A program made the position numbers and the translations under genes. Positions 41,383-48,608 of a DNA stretch of 64,000 bases are shown piece by piece; positions within the stretch are counted from its first letter, which is position 1, and each line of letters begins with the position of its first letter. The notes under the pieces were generated by a model. It was not told the origin of the DNA and ran no database searches. It saw only the letters and a list, made by a program, of their open reading frames with translations. Source of the stretch: Actinomadura luzonensis (GTDB lineage Bacteria; Actinomycetota; Actinomycetes; Streptosporangiales; Streptosporangiaceae). Location of the stretch: positions 310,001 through 374,000 of the forward strand of contig NZ_JAKRKC020000002.1 of assembly GCF_022664455.2 (NCBI RefSeq), in the 5' to 3' direction.

Positions 41383-41730
41383 TCACTCACTTCCTTCCTG
41401 ACGTTCCTGTTTGAGGCCCTGCACGTACGCGTCCAGCCGGTCGAAGCTCTCGTTCCAGAACCGCTCGAACCCGCCCGTCCACTCATGGACCGGTCGCAGC
41501 CCGCGGGCGTCGAGGCCGTACAGGCGCTGTTTGCCCGCCTTGCGGTCCCGCACCAGCCCGACCTCCCTGAGCACCCGCAGGTGCTTGGACGCCCGCGGCT
41601 GGGTCATCCCCAGCTCCCGGGCCAGCTCGGTCACCGGCCGCTCGCCCGCCCGCAGCAGGGCCAGGATCTCCCGGCGCTGCGGCTCGGCGATCGCGTTGAA
41701 GACGTCCGACGTCGTCGCTGCTCGTGCCAT
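41383..41730 (-). CDS. ArsR-family transcriptional regulator
   Basis: A 115-residue winged-helix repressor: FNAIAEPQRREILALLRAGE, ELARELGMTQPRASKHLRVL (recognition helix) and VRDRKAGKQRLYGLDARGL. No metal-binding Cys cluster is present, so it is of the SRPBCC-linked, non-metal class. ATGs at 41739 and 41742 are alternative starts. The palindrome at 41743-41758 just upstream is the obvious operator for it and the two co-transcribed genes. Confidence 0.92.
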   Translation of the reverse strand: MARAATTSDVFNAIAEPQRREILALLRAGERPVTELARELGMTQPRASKHLRVLREVGLVRDRKAGKQRLYGLDARGLRPVHEWTGGFERFWNESFDRLDAYVQGLKQERQEGSE

Positions 41731-41742
41731 GGCCGCCATCAT

Positions 41743-41758
41743 ATGCCCATATGGGCAT
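41743..41758. promoter_or_regulatory. ArsR operator candidate
   Basis: ATGCCCATATGGGCAT, a perfect 16-bp palindrome 13 bases upstream of the ArsR ATG, in a gap otherwise very GC-rich. It lies between the ArsR operon and the divergent MocR gene. Confidence 0.65.
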
Positions 41759-41821
41759 GCGTCAAGCGCGGTCGCCCCGCGGCTTGGCAGGGACCGGCGC
41801 TCGCCCGTAAGGTCCAGTCCT

Positions 41822-43258
41822 GTGGGGCGATCCAGGACCGGGTCCGGGCCGGCCGAGGACCTGCTCATCGAGCTCGACCGCGACGCCGGGGTGCCGCTGC
41901 ACCGGCAGATCGAGGCGTCCATCCGGGCTAGCATCCGGGCCGGCCGGCTGCGGGCGGGCGCGTCGCTGCCGCCCACCCGCACCCTCGCGGCCGGGCTCGG
42001 CGTCTCGCGCGGGGTGATCGTGGAGGCCTACCAGCAGCTCGTGGCCGAGGGCTATCTCGCCAGCCGGTCCGGCGGCTACACCCAGGTCGCCGCGTCGGCG
42101 CCGCCGTCCGCCGGCCCGGGCCCCGCGCCCGCGACGGCGCGGCCCGCCCCCCGCGGCCCCGGCCCGAAGGTCGACTTCGGGTACGGCCGCACCGACGTGT
42201 CGCAGTTCCCCCGGGCCGCCTGGCTGCGCTCGGTGCGCGCCGTGCTCACCACCACGCCCAACGACCGGTTCGCCTACCTCGACGGGCGCGGCGTGCCGGA
42301 GCTGCACCAGGCCCTGTGCGACTACCTCAACCGGGTGCGCGGCACGCTCGCCGTCCCCGGCGACGTGGTCGTCTGCAACGGCTACGGGCAGGGCATCTCG
42401 CTGCTGATCCAGGTGCTCGCGCGGCGCGGCGCCAGGCGGATCGCGCTGGAGGACCCCTCCTCCGTGGACGACGCCCGGGTGCTCGCCGCGGCCGCGGGGC
42501 TGGACGTGGTCGCCGTCCCGGTGGGGCCGGACGGCGTCCGGGTCGACGCGCTCGGCCTGGCCGACGCCGACGCGCTGGTCCTCACGCCGTCCCACCAGTG
42601 GCCGACCGGCGGCGTGCTGTCGGCGGCGGCGCGGGCCGAGGTGATCCGCTGGGCGAGGCGCCGCGGCGCGATCGTGATCGAGGACGACTACGACGCCGAG
42701 TACCGCTACGACCGGTCCCCGGTGGGCGCCATGCAGGGCCTCGCGCCCGACCACGTCGTCTACTGCGGCACGGCCAGCAAGACGCTCGCGCCGGGGCTGC
42801 GGCTCGGCTGGATGGTGGTGCCTCCGCACCTGGTCGCCGACGTCACCGCGGCGAAGCTGCTCGCCGACCGGGGCTCGCCGGTCATCGACCAGCTCGCCTT
42901 CGCCGACTTCCTCGGCCGCGGCGAGTTCGACCGCCACCTGCGCCGCATGCGCCCGGTGTACCGGCGCCGCCGCGACGCGCTGCTGGACGCGCTGCGCACC
43001 CACCTGCCGGAGCTGCGACCGGCCGGGATCGCCGCCGGGCAGCACGTGGTCGCCTGGCTCCCGCCCGGCCTCGACGAGGCGGCGGTGGTGGCGGCGGCCG
43101 CCCGGCGCGGGCTCGCCATCCAGGGCGTCGGGCCGTACCGGATCGCCGGCGCCGGCCCCGGCGGTCTGATCTTCGGCTACGCCGTCCTCAGCGAGAGCGC
43201 CATCGCCGAAGGGGTCGCGCTGCTGGCGGCGGCCGTCCGGGAGGTACGGGGGTCCTGA
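41822..43258 (+). CDS. MocR-type regulator (GntR helix-turn-helix fused to aminotransferase fold)
   Basis: A 478-residue fusion: N-terminal GntR winged helix (HRQIEASIRASIRAGRLRAG, LAAGLGVSRGVIVEAYQQL), a Pro/Ala linker (~95-120), and a class I aminotransferase-like domain. The PLP lysine is in YCGTASKTLAPGLRLGW and the PLP-phosphate/Asp region in IVIEDDYDAEYRYDR. This is the PdxR/MocR architecture, in which PLP or an amino adduct controls DNA binding. PdxST genes are not adjacent, so the target is uncertain. GTG start with a TAAGGT hexamer eight bases upstream. Confidence 0.92.
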   Translation: MGRSRTGSGPAEDLLIELDRDAGVPLHRQIEASIRASIRAGRLRAGASLPPTRTLAAGLGVSRGVIVEAYQQLVAEGYLASRSGGYTQVAASAPPSAGPGPAPATARPAPRGPGPKVDFGYGRTDVSQFPRAAWLRSVRAVLTTTPNDRFAYLDGRGVPELHQALCDYLNRVRGTLAVPGDVVVCNGYGQGISLLIQVLARRGARRIALEDPSSVDDARVLAAAAGLDVVAVPVGPDGVRVDALGLADADALVLTPSHQWPTGGVLSAAARAEVIRWARRRGAIVIEDDYDAEYRYDRSPVGAMQGLAPDHVVYCGTASKTLAPGLRLGWMVVPPHLVADVTAAKLLADRGSPVIDQLAFADFLGRGEFDRHLRRMRPVYRRRRDALLDALRTHLPELRPAGIAAGQHVVAWLPPGLDEAAVVAAAARRGLAIQGVGPYRIAGAGPGGLIFGYAVLSESAIAEGVALLAAAVREVRGS

Positions 43259-43267
43259 CGCGGCCCG

Positions 43268-44623
43268 TCACCGGGCCGGGCGGATGTTCTGGTTCAGGTG
43301 GAACACGTTCGCCGGGTCGTAGGCGGTCTTCAGCGCGGTCAGCCGGGCCAGCTTCGCGTCCGGGTACGCCCGCCGCACGCCGCGCTGCCCGTCGGCCAGC
43401 TCGTCGGCCGTCAGCGAGTTGACGTAGATCCCGCCGGCGTACGGTTCGAGCGCGGCGCCGGCGGCGCGGGCGGCGTCCATCCTGGCGTCGTCCTCGGCCG
43501 GGTCGCTCCAGCGGGAGCCGGCGCCGAACTCGAACATCGTGCCGCGATGGCTGAAGGCCGCGTCCGCGTCCGGGACGTCGGCGATCGCGCCGCCGTGCGC
43601 CTGCAGGCCGACGCCCGGCAGGTCCTGGCTCGCGCTCAGGTCGGAGCCGCCGCGCAGCAGGAACGCCTCGATCGCCGCGGTGGGCAGGCCCGGCAGGTAG
43701 TGCCCCTTGGCGTAGCGGCGGTAGGCGTGACCGCCGGTGGAGTCCTCGCGCCGCTGCAGTTCGAGGTAGGACGGCGTGGTGACGCGGGAGGCCACGGGAC
43801 GCCCGAGCGCCCGCATCGCGGGCAGCAGCCGGCGGCCCTCGGCCGGGTCGCCCACCCACACGAAGCCCAGCGTGGCGATCGGGCCGGCGGGGCCGCTGCT
43901 GACACTGGCGGTGAACGTCGCCTGCCGGGGCGCGACGGCGTTCAGGTCGCGCCAGCCCTCCATCACCGGGACGGCGTCCTCGGCGCGGTGGTCGAACTCG
44001 GCGACCAGCGTCCGCGTGCCGGTGCGGTGCAACCGGAACTCGAACTCGGTCACGATGCCGAAGTTGCCGCCGCCGCCGCGCAGCCCCCAGAACAGGTCGG
44101 GGTTCTCGTCGCGACTGGCGGTCACCACGTCCCCGTCGGCGGTGACCACCGTGTAGGAGACGACGTTGTCGCAGGCCAGGCCGTACTGGCGGGCCAGCCA
44201 GCCCATGCCGCCGCCGAGCGTGAGCCCGCCGACGCCGGTGTGGGAGACGTTGCCGGCGGTGGTGGCCAGCCCGTACGCCTGGGACGCCCGGTCCAGCGCG
44301 CCGAGCAGCGCGCCGCCCTGCACCCTGGCCCGGCGGCGGCCCGGGTCGACCCGGACGCCGCCCATGGGCGTCAGGTCGATCATCAGGCCGCCGTCGGGCA
44401 CCGCGAAGCCGGCGGCGTTGTGGCCGCCGCAGCGCACGCCGATCTCCAGGCCCAGTTCCCGGCCGGTCCGGACGGCGGCGACCACGTCGGCGACGCCCGC
44501 CGCGCGGACGATCATGCGCGGGCGCCGGTCGATCATGGCGTTCCAGACGGTGCGGGCGGTGTCGTAGCCGGCGTCGCCAGGCGTGAGCACCTGGCCGCTG
44601 AAGCGGGTCGCTGTCGTTGTCAT
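43268..44623 (-). CDS. FAD-linked oxidase (BBE-like)
   Basis: A 451-residue PCMH-type FAD oxidase with C-terminal berberine-bridge-enzyme motif. The flavin-attachment His lies in GVRCGGHNAAGFAVPDGG; the position that carries a second covalent Cys in bicovalent members reads GNVSHTGVGG, so only one flavin bond is expected. The last residues (AYDPANVFHLNQNIRP) are the BBE signature. No signal peptide; cytoplasmic. Substrate unknown; family members oxidise sugars, alkaloids or polyketide-type alcohols. Stands alone, convergent with the MocR gene. Confidence 0.9.
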   Translation of the reverse strand: MTTTATRFSGQVLTPGDAGYDTARTVWNAMIDRRPRMIVRAAGVADVVAAVRTGRELGLEIGVRCGGHNAAGFAVPDGGLMIDLTPMGGVRVDPGRRRARVQGGALLGALDRASQAYGLATTAGNVSHTGVGGLTLGGGMGWLARQYGLACDNVVSYTVVTADGDVVTASRDENPDLFWGLRGGGGNFGIVTEFEFRLHRTGTRTLVAEFDHRAEDAVPVMEGWRDLNAVAPRQATFTASVSSGPAGPIATLGFVWVGDPAEGRRLLPAMRALGRPVASRVTTPSYLELQRREDSTGGHAYRRYAKGHYLPGLPTAAIEAFLLRGGSDLSASQDLPGVGLQAHGGAIADVPDADAAFSHRGTMFEFGAGSRWSDPAEDDARMDAARAAGAALEPYAGGIYVNSLTADELADGQRGVRRAYPDAKLARLTALKTAYDPANVFHLNQNIRPAR

Positions 44624-44699
44624 GCCCCCAGGCTGACAGGAATCGGTACCCTCGATAAGGGCCGATCCTGCGGTCTGACAGAGGACCAATTCCGGCCGG

Positions 44700-45152
44700 T
44701 CAGCCGTAGTTCTGCACCCACACCCGCACCGTGTGGGACTTGGGGCCGAGCTTGACGGTGGCCCGCCACTTCTCGCCGGCCTTCGCGTTGGAGACCCGGG
44801 TGTACATCTTCCCGCCCAGGCAGTAGCCCCGGTCGCGCTTCATCTTCATCCACCCGCCTCCTTTGCCGAACGTGGAGGACCCCCACTTGTACAGGGTGGC
44901 CGTGGCGGCGGTGCCGTCCCCGCCGTTCCAGCACTGGGTGACGATCTGCAGGACCTTGGCCCGGTTCCTGATCGCCCCGGTGTCGATGCCCCTGGTGTTC
45001 CCGCCGCCGTCCCAGATGGTGAACCAGCGGGCCTGGCTCGCCTGCTGGGCGGCCGCGGCGGCCGTCGCCGTCGTGGCCGCCTGCGCGGCGGGGGCGAGAA
45101 GCGTGCCGGCCGCGAGGGCGCCGGCGGTCAGGATCAGTGGCAGACGTCGCAT
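44700..45152 (-). CDS. Secreted hypothetical protein (150 residues)
   Basis: An exported protein: signal peptide 1-26 (MRRLPLILTAGALAAGTLL ... AQA|ATT), a short Ala-rich linker, then a ~110-residue domain rich in Trp, Lys and Gly with two Cys (VTQCWNGGDG, DRGYCLGGK) that probably form a disulfide. The basic, aromatic surface suggests polymer or cell-wall binding. I do not recognise the family. Start: ATG with AAAGGAAG upstream. Confidence 0.75.
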   Translation of the reverse strand: MRRLPLILTAGALAAGTLLAPAAQAATTATAAAAAQQASQARWFTIWDGGGNTRGIDTGAIRNRAKVLQIVTQCWNGGDGTAATATLYKWGSSTFGKGGGWMKMKRDRGYCLGGKMYTRVSNAKAGEKWRATVKLGPKSHTVRVWVQNYG

Positions 45153-45255
45153 CGTGCTTCCTTTCACTGGTCGTCGTGGACACGGGAAAGGTAGGCCGGC
45201 GCACGTTGAGCTCCCGTTGAATCCGGGTTGAGGCCCAGCGGCCGCCGCCGCGCGC

Positions 45256-45390
45256 TCAGCTCCGCGTGGGACGCCACTGGAACATGAGGATGGCGGCGTC
45301 GTCCGTCAGGTCGCCCTGCCGGTAGGCGAGTTCTTCGCGTCGGGCACGCCGTCGGTGTACAAAAGGCCGGCCAAGGGCAAGGACACCGCC
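45256..45390 (-). pseudogene. Remnant of SpoIIE/PP2C-type phosphatase gene
   Basis: The minus strand encodes two characteristic pieces of a SpoIIE-domain phosphatase in different frames: LLYTDGVPDAKN (catalytic D-G motif, near 45366-45330) and the C-terminal GDLTDDAAILMFQW (near 45300-45262) ending at a stop. In intact proteins these are ~50 residues farther apart. The rest of the gene is gone. The ~260-base gap around it holds nothing else I can identify. Confidence 0.55.
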
Positions 45391-45416
45391 ACCACCCTGG
45401 GCCCCCAGGCACGGCC

Positions 45417-46589
45417 TCAGGGGAGCGGGGCCTCGCCGGAGAGCCAGGCGCGGACGGCGGCGGAGTCGGCGCCGAGGACCGGCGGCGGCAGGTGGCCGGT
45501 GTAGGTCTGCTCGGCCCCGTCGGGGTCGAAGAACCGCAGCGGCGGCCCGGGCAGGGTGATCGGCCCCAGCGCGGGGTGCTGGACGTCGAGCAGGAGCCCC
45601 TGGCTGCGGGTCTGCTCCCATTCGTAGACCTCGCGCACGTCGCGCACCTTCCCGGCGGGCACGCCCGCCTCGGCGAGCAGGCCGAGCAGCGTCTCGGTGT
45701 CGTGCGCCGCGAAGCGCTCCTCGACCAGCTCGATGACGGCGTCGCGGTGCGCGACCCGCTCGGGGTTGGTGGCCATGCCGGGCCGGTCCGCATCCAGGCC
45801 GAAGGCCGCGCAGAAGCGCCGCCACAGGCCCTCGCTGCCGACGGCGATCTGCACGGCGCCGTCGCGGGTGCGGAACAGCCCGTACGGGCAGATGGACGGA
45901 TGGTGGTTGCCCTGGGCGTGCCCGACCTCGCCGGCCACGGTCCACTTGGTGCCCTGGAAGGCGTGCACCCCGACGACGGCCGCCAGCAGCGAGGTGCGCA
46001 CGACCTGGCCCTTGCCGGTGTGCTGCCGTTCGAGGAGGGCGGCGAGCACGCCGTAGGCGCCGTACATGCCGGCCAGCAGGTCCGCGATCGGCACCCCGAC
46101 GCGCTGGGGGTCGTCCGGCGCGGAGCCGGTCAGCGACATGAGGCCGGCCTCGCCCTGGGCGATCTGGTCGTAGCCGGGACGGCCGCCCTCGGGCCCGTCG
46201 TGGCCGAACCCGCTGATGCTGAGCACCACCAGGCGCGGGTTCAGCTCGGCCAGCCGCTCCGGGCCGAAGCCGAGGCGTTCGAGGACGCCGGTGCGGAAGT
46301 TCTCCACGAGCACGTCGGACCTGCGGACCAGCGCTTCGAGGGTCCGCCTGCCGTCGTCGGACTTCAGGTCGAGCTCGATGGAGCGTTTGTTGCGGTTGGC
46401 GGACAGGAAGTAGGTGGACTCGCCGTCGCGGAAGGGCGGCCCCCAGCCCCGGGTGTCGTCGCCGGTGCCGGGGGTCTCCACCTTGACGACGGTGGCGCCG
46501 AGGTCGCCGAGCATCATGGTGGCGTGCGGCCCGGCCAGGGCCCGCGTGAGGTCCGTGACGACGACCCCGGCGAGTGGCCCGCCGCTCAC
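45417..46589 (-). CDS. CaiB/BaiF family (class III) CoA-transferase
   Basis: A 390-residue formyl-CoA transferase-type enzyme. Family blocks: AGPHATMMLGDLGATVVKVE at the N terminus, NRNKRSIELDLKSDDGR, and GRPGYDQIAQGEAGLMSLTG with the catalytic Asp. It moves CoA between carboxylic acids in the cytoplasm. The donor and acceptor cannot be read from sequence. GTG start. Divergent from a GntR/FCD regulator, its probable repressor, with a GCAT-GTT-ATGC palindrome between them. Confidence 0.93.
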   Translation of the reverse strand: MSGGPLAGVVVTDLTRALAGPHATMMLGDLGATVVKVETPGTGDDTRGWGPPFRDGESTYFLSANRNKRSIELDLKSDDGRRTLEALVRRSDVLVENFRTGVLERLGFGPERLAELNPRLVVLSISGFGHDGPEGGRPGYDQIAQGEAGLMSLTGSAPDDPQRVGVPIADLLAGMYGAYGVLAALLERQHTGKGQVVRTSLLAAVVGVHAFQGTKWTVAGEVGHAQGNHHPSICPYGLFRTRDGAVQIAVGSEGLWRRFCAAFGLDADRPGMATNPERVAHRDAVIELVEERFAAHDTETLLGLLAEAGVPAGKVRDVREVYEWEQTRSQGLLLDVQHPALGPITLPGPPLRFFDPDGAEQTYTGHLPPPVLGADSAAVRAWLSGEAPLP

Positions 46590-46700
46590 GCCCGCTCCGC
46601 CGGCCCGCCGGCCGGGCGCCGCCCGCCGGCCTCGACGAGTACACAGTTCATCGCGATCTCCTTGGTGCCGGCCGCCGGTCCTTAATCACCCGTACGTTTA

Positions 46701-46711
46701 GCATGTTATGC
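46701..46711. promoter_or_regulatory. Candidate GntR operator
   Basis: GCATGTTATGC, a 4-bp inverted repeat with 3-bp centre in an AT-richer stretch between the CoA-transferase and FadR-type genes. Short, so chance occurrence is possible. Confidence 0.35.
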
Positions 46712-46771
46712 CCGCGCGGGCGGCCACCGCCAGGCTGCCGGATCGGCCCGGAATCTGCTAGAACTGTCCGG

Positions 46772-47452
46772 GTGGTCAACGCGGTACCCCTGACGCGCGC
46801 GGAGGCACTGGCCGCGGACATCGAGGCGATGATCGTCGAACGCGGCCTCGGTCCCGGCGCCCTGATCGGCACGATGGACGAGTTCCGCGACCGGTCCGGC
46901 TACGGCCGCGCGACCATCAGCGAGGCCGCCCGGCTGCTCCACGACCGCGGCAGCGTCGAGATCCGGCCCGGTCGCGGCGGCGGCCTGTTCGTGGCGCAGC
47001 CCGACCCGATCGTGCGGCTCCGGCACACCCTGCTCACCGTACGGAGGATGCCCGCGACCGTGGCCGACGCGATCGCCGTGCGCGAGGCCCTGGAGCCCGT
47101 GATCGCGGCGGACGCGGCCCGGCACCGCAGCCGGCAGGACATCTCCGACCTGCGCAAGCACCTCACCCGCCTCAAGCGCGCGACGACCGGCACCGACCGC
47201 TTCATGCGGGCCAACTGGGCCCTGCACGAGCGCATCGCCGAGATCGGCCCCAACCACCTGGCCAGAGCCGTCTACCTGAGCATGACGCGCTTCGTCACCG
47301 ACCTGTCGGAGCACGCGGGCCCCGACCACGGCCGCGACGCCGGCTATCTCCGCCTGCGCCTCGACGTGCACGCCGAGCTGGTGGAGGCGATCATCGCGGG
47401 CGACGTCGCGCGGACGCTGACGGCGGTCGAGCGGCATCACGCGTCCTCGTGA
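46772..47452 (+). CDS. GntR/FadR-family regulator (FCD domain)
   Basis: A 226-residue regulator: GntR winged helix (AEALAADIEAMIVERGLGPG, ATISEAARLLHDRGSVEIRPG) and an all-helical FCD effector domain (VREALEPVIAADAARHRSRQ; LHERIAEIG; DVHAELVEAIIAGD with metal-ligand-type His). Such regulators usually respond to organic acids and control the adjacent catabolic gene, here the CoA-transferase. GTG start seven bases after TAGAAC, so possibly leaderless. Confidence 0.92.
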   Translation: MVNAVPLTRAEALAADIEAMIVERGLGPGALIGTMDEFRDRSGYGRATISEAARLLHDRGSVEIRPGRGGGLFVAQPDPIVRLRHTLLTVRRMPATVADAIAVREALEPVIAADAARHRSRQDISDLRKHLTRLKRATTGTDRFMRANWALHERIAEIGPNHLARAVYLSMTRFVTDLSEHAGPDHGRDAGYLRLRLDVHAELVEAIIAGDVARTLTAVERHHASS

Positions 47453-47489
47453 CGCCCCTCCGCGCGACCGGCGCCGCCGCCGCCCGCTC

Positions 47490-48347
47490 TCAGGGCTTGA
47501 TCGCCAGGCCGCCGTACGCCCAGGCGTGGCCGCCGGGGATCTGCTCCTGGTACTCGGCGGGATCCGGCCGCCACGTCACCACCTCGACCAGGCCTGGGTC
47601 CACCAGGTCCCAGCCGGCGAAGAAGCGCAGCGTCTCGTCGTGGGTGCGCGGCACCATGGGTGCGGAGCTGTTGTCGTAGGGCTTGGTGAACTCCTCGCGG
47701 CTCACCTGGTCGGCGAAGTCGAGCGTGATGTGCGACAGCAGCAGGTGGCTGCCGGCCGGCACGGCGGCCTTGAGCTGCTCGACCAGCTCGTACGGCTGCT
47801 CCTCGTCGGTGATGAAGTGCAGGACGCCGGCCAGGATGACGGCCACGGGACGGGTGAAGTCGATCACGCGCCGCACCGTGGGGTCGGTGAGGATCTTCTC
47901 CGGCTGCCGCAGGTCCGCCTCGATCATGTCGGTCATGCCCGCCGGGTCGCCGGTCAGCAGGGCACGGCCGTGCACCAGGACGATCGGGTCGTTGTCCACG
48001 TAGGCCACGCGGGCCTTCGGGACGATCTCCTGGGCGATCGTGTGGGTGTTGTCCTGGGTGGGGATGCCGGTGCCGATGTCGAGGAACTGGGTGATGCCGG
48101 CCTCGGCCGCCAGGTACCGCACCGCCCGGCCCAGGAAGGCGCGGTGGGCGCGGACGCCCTCGCGCGTGCCGGGCGAAACCTTGATCAGCGCCTCGGCGGC
48201 CTGGCGGTCGGAGGCGAAGTGGTCCTTGCCGCCCAGGAGGTAGTCGTAGATCCGGGCCGGGTGGGGGATGTGCGGGTTGATCCTCGTGATCGGCGCCTCG
48301 GGGTGGGCGAGGGCCGGCGGATCCGTCCCGCTGTCGCTGTCAGTCAT
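47490..48347 (-). CDS. SAM-dependent methyltransferase-like protein (DUF574/SAV2177 family)
   Basis: A 285-residue protein of the large actinomycete family with a degenerate class I methyltransferase fold: NPHIPHPARIYDYLLGGKDHF (family hallmark), FLDIGTGIPTQDNTH (SAM loop), VAYVDNDPIVLVHGRALL and VAVILAGVLHFITDEEQPYE. The role of the family is not established; a methyltransferase activity is inferred from the fold. Start ATG with GGGAGCGAGA upstream; a good -35/-10 pair precedes it. Confidence 0.93.
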   Translation of the reverse strand: MTDSDSGTDPPALAHPEAPITRINPHIPHPARIYDYLLGGKDHFASDRQAAEALIKVSPGTREGVRAHRAFLGRAVRYLAAEAGITQFLDIGTGIPTQDNTHTIAQEIVPKARVAYVDNDPIVLVHGRALLTGDPAGMTDMIEADLRQPEKILTDPTVRRVIDFTRPVAVILAGVLHFITDEEQPYELVEQLKAAVPAGSHLLLSHITLDFADQVSREEFTKPYDNSSAPMVPRTHDETLRFFAGWDLVDPGLVEVVTWRPDPAEYQEQIPGGHAWAYGGLAIKP

Positions 48348-48377
48348 TCTCGCTCCCAAAGATCACGTAGGGCACCG

Positions 48378-48406
48378 AGTGTAGGCAGTGCCCCGATAGT
48401 TGCCAA
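48378..48406 (-). promoter_or_regulatory. Promoter of DUF574 methyltransferase gene
   Basis: On the minus strand TTGGCA and TACACT are separated by 17 bases, a good vegetative-type -35/-10 pair, 31 bases upstream of the ATG. Confidence 0.65.
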
Positions 48407-48454
48407 GAAAGGAGTGAAAACTTTCGGACGACGTTGCGGGCAGCGCTGAGCGCG

Positions 48455-48469
48455 CGTGAAAGTTTCACG
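48455..48469. promoter_or_regulatory. Palindrome upstream of esterase gene
   Basis: CGTGAAAGTTTCACG, a perfect 7-bp inverted repeat around one G. A related GTGAAAACTTTC lies at 48414-48425. The GAAA-N-TTTC core resembles elements reported upstream of actinomycete xylanase genes, which would fit the esterase downstream. Confidence 0.45.
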
Positions 48470-48584
48470 GACGTCTCGCCGCAGGCCGACCGCGACCTGC
48501 CCAGATGCGTTCCGCAACTTACGGCGCTCTTGACAGTATGTTTCGCCTCAGATGTGCTCCGTCTCACCGACAACCGCCGACCGA

Positions 48585-48598
48585 TGTTAACGCTAACA
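48585..48598. promoter_or_regulatory. LacI-type operator candidate at esterase gene
   Basis: TGTTAACGCTAACA: TGTTA and TAACA around a 4-base centre, ending ten bases before the GTG and downstream of a TTGACA (48530-48535). The position suits repression by a carbohydrate-responsive regulator, not found in this window. Confidence 0.5.
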
Positions 48599-48608
48599 AG
48601 GACATCCC

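Noticed and set aside
43261..43278. CGGCCC/GGGCCG stem between convergent MocR and FAD-oxidase genes as a terminator
   Set aside because: Only six base pairs with a six-base loop and overlapping the oxidase stop region; such stems occur by chance in this GC-rich DNA.
43268..46589. A secondary-metabolite gene cluster around the FAD oxidase and CoA-transferase
   Set aside because: No polyketide, peptide or terpene synthase or carrier protein gene is present; the genes are separate units with their own promoters.
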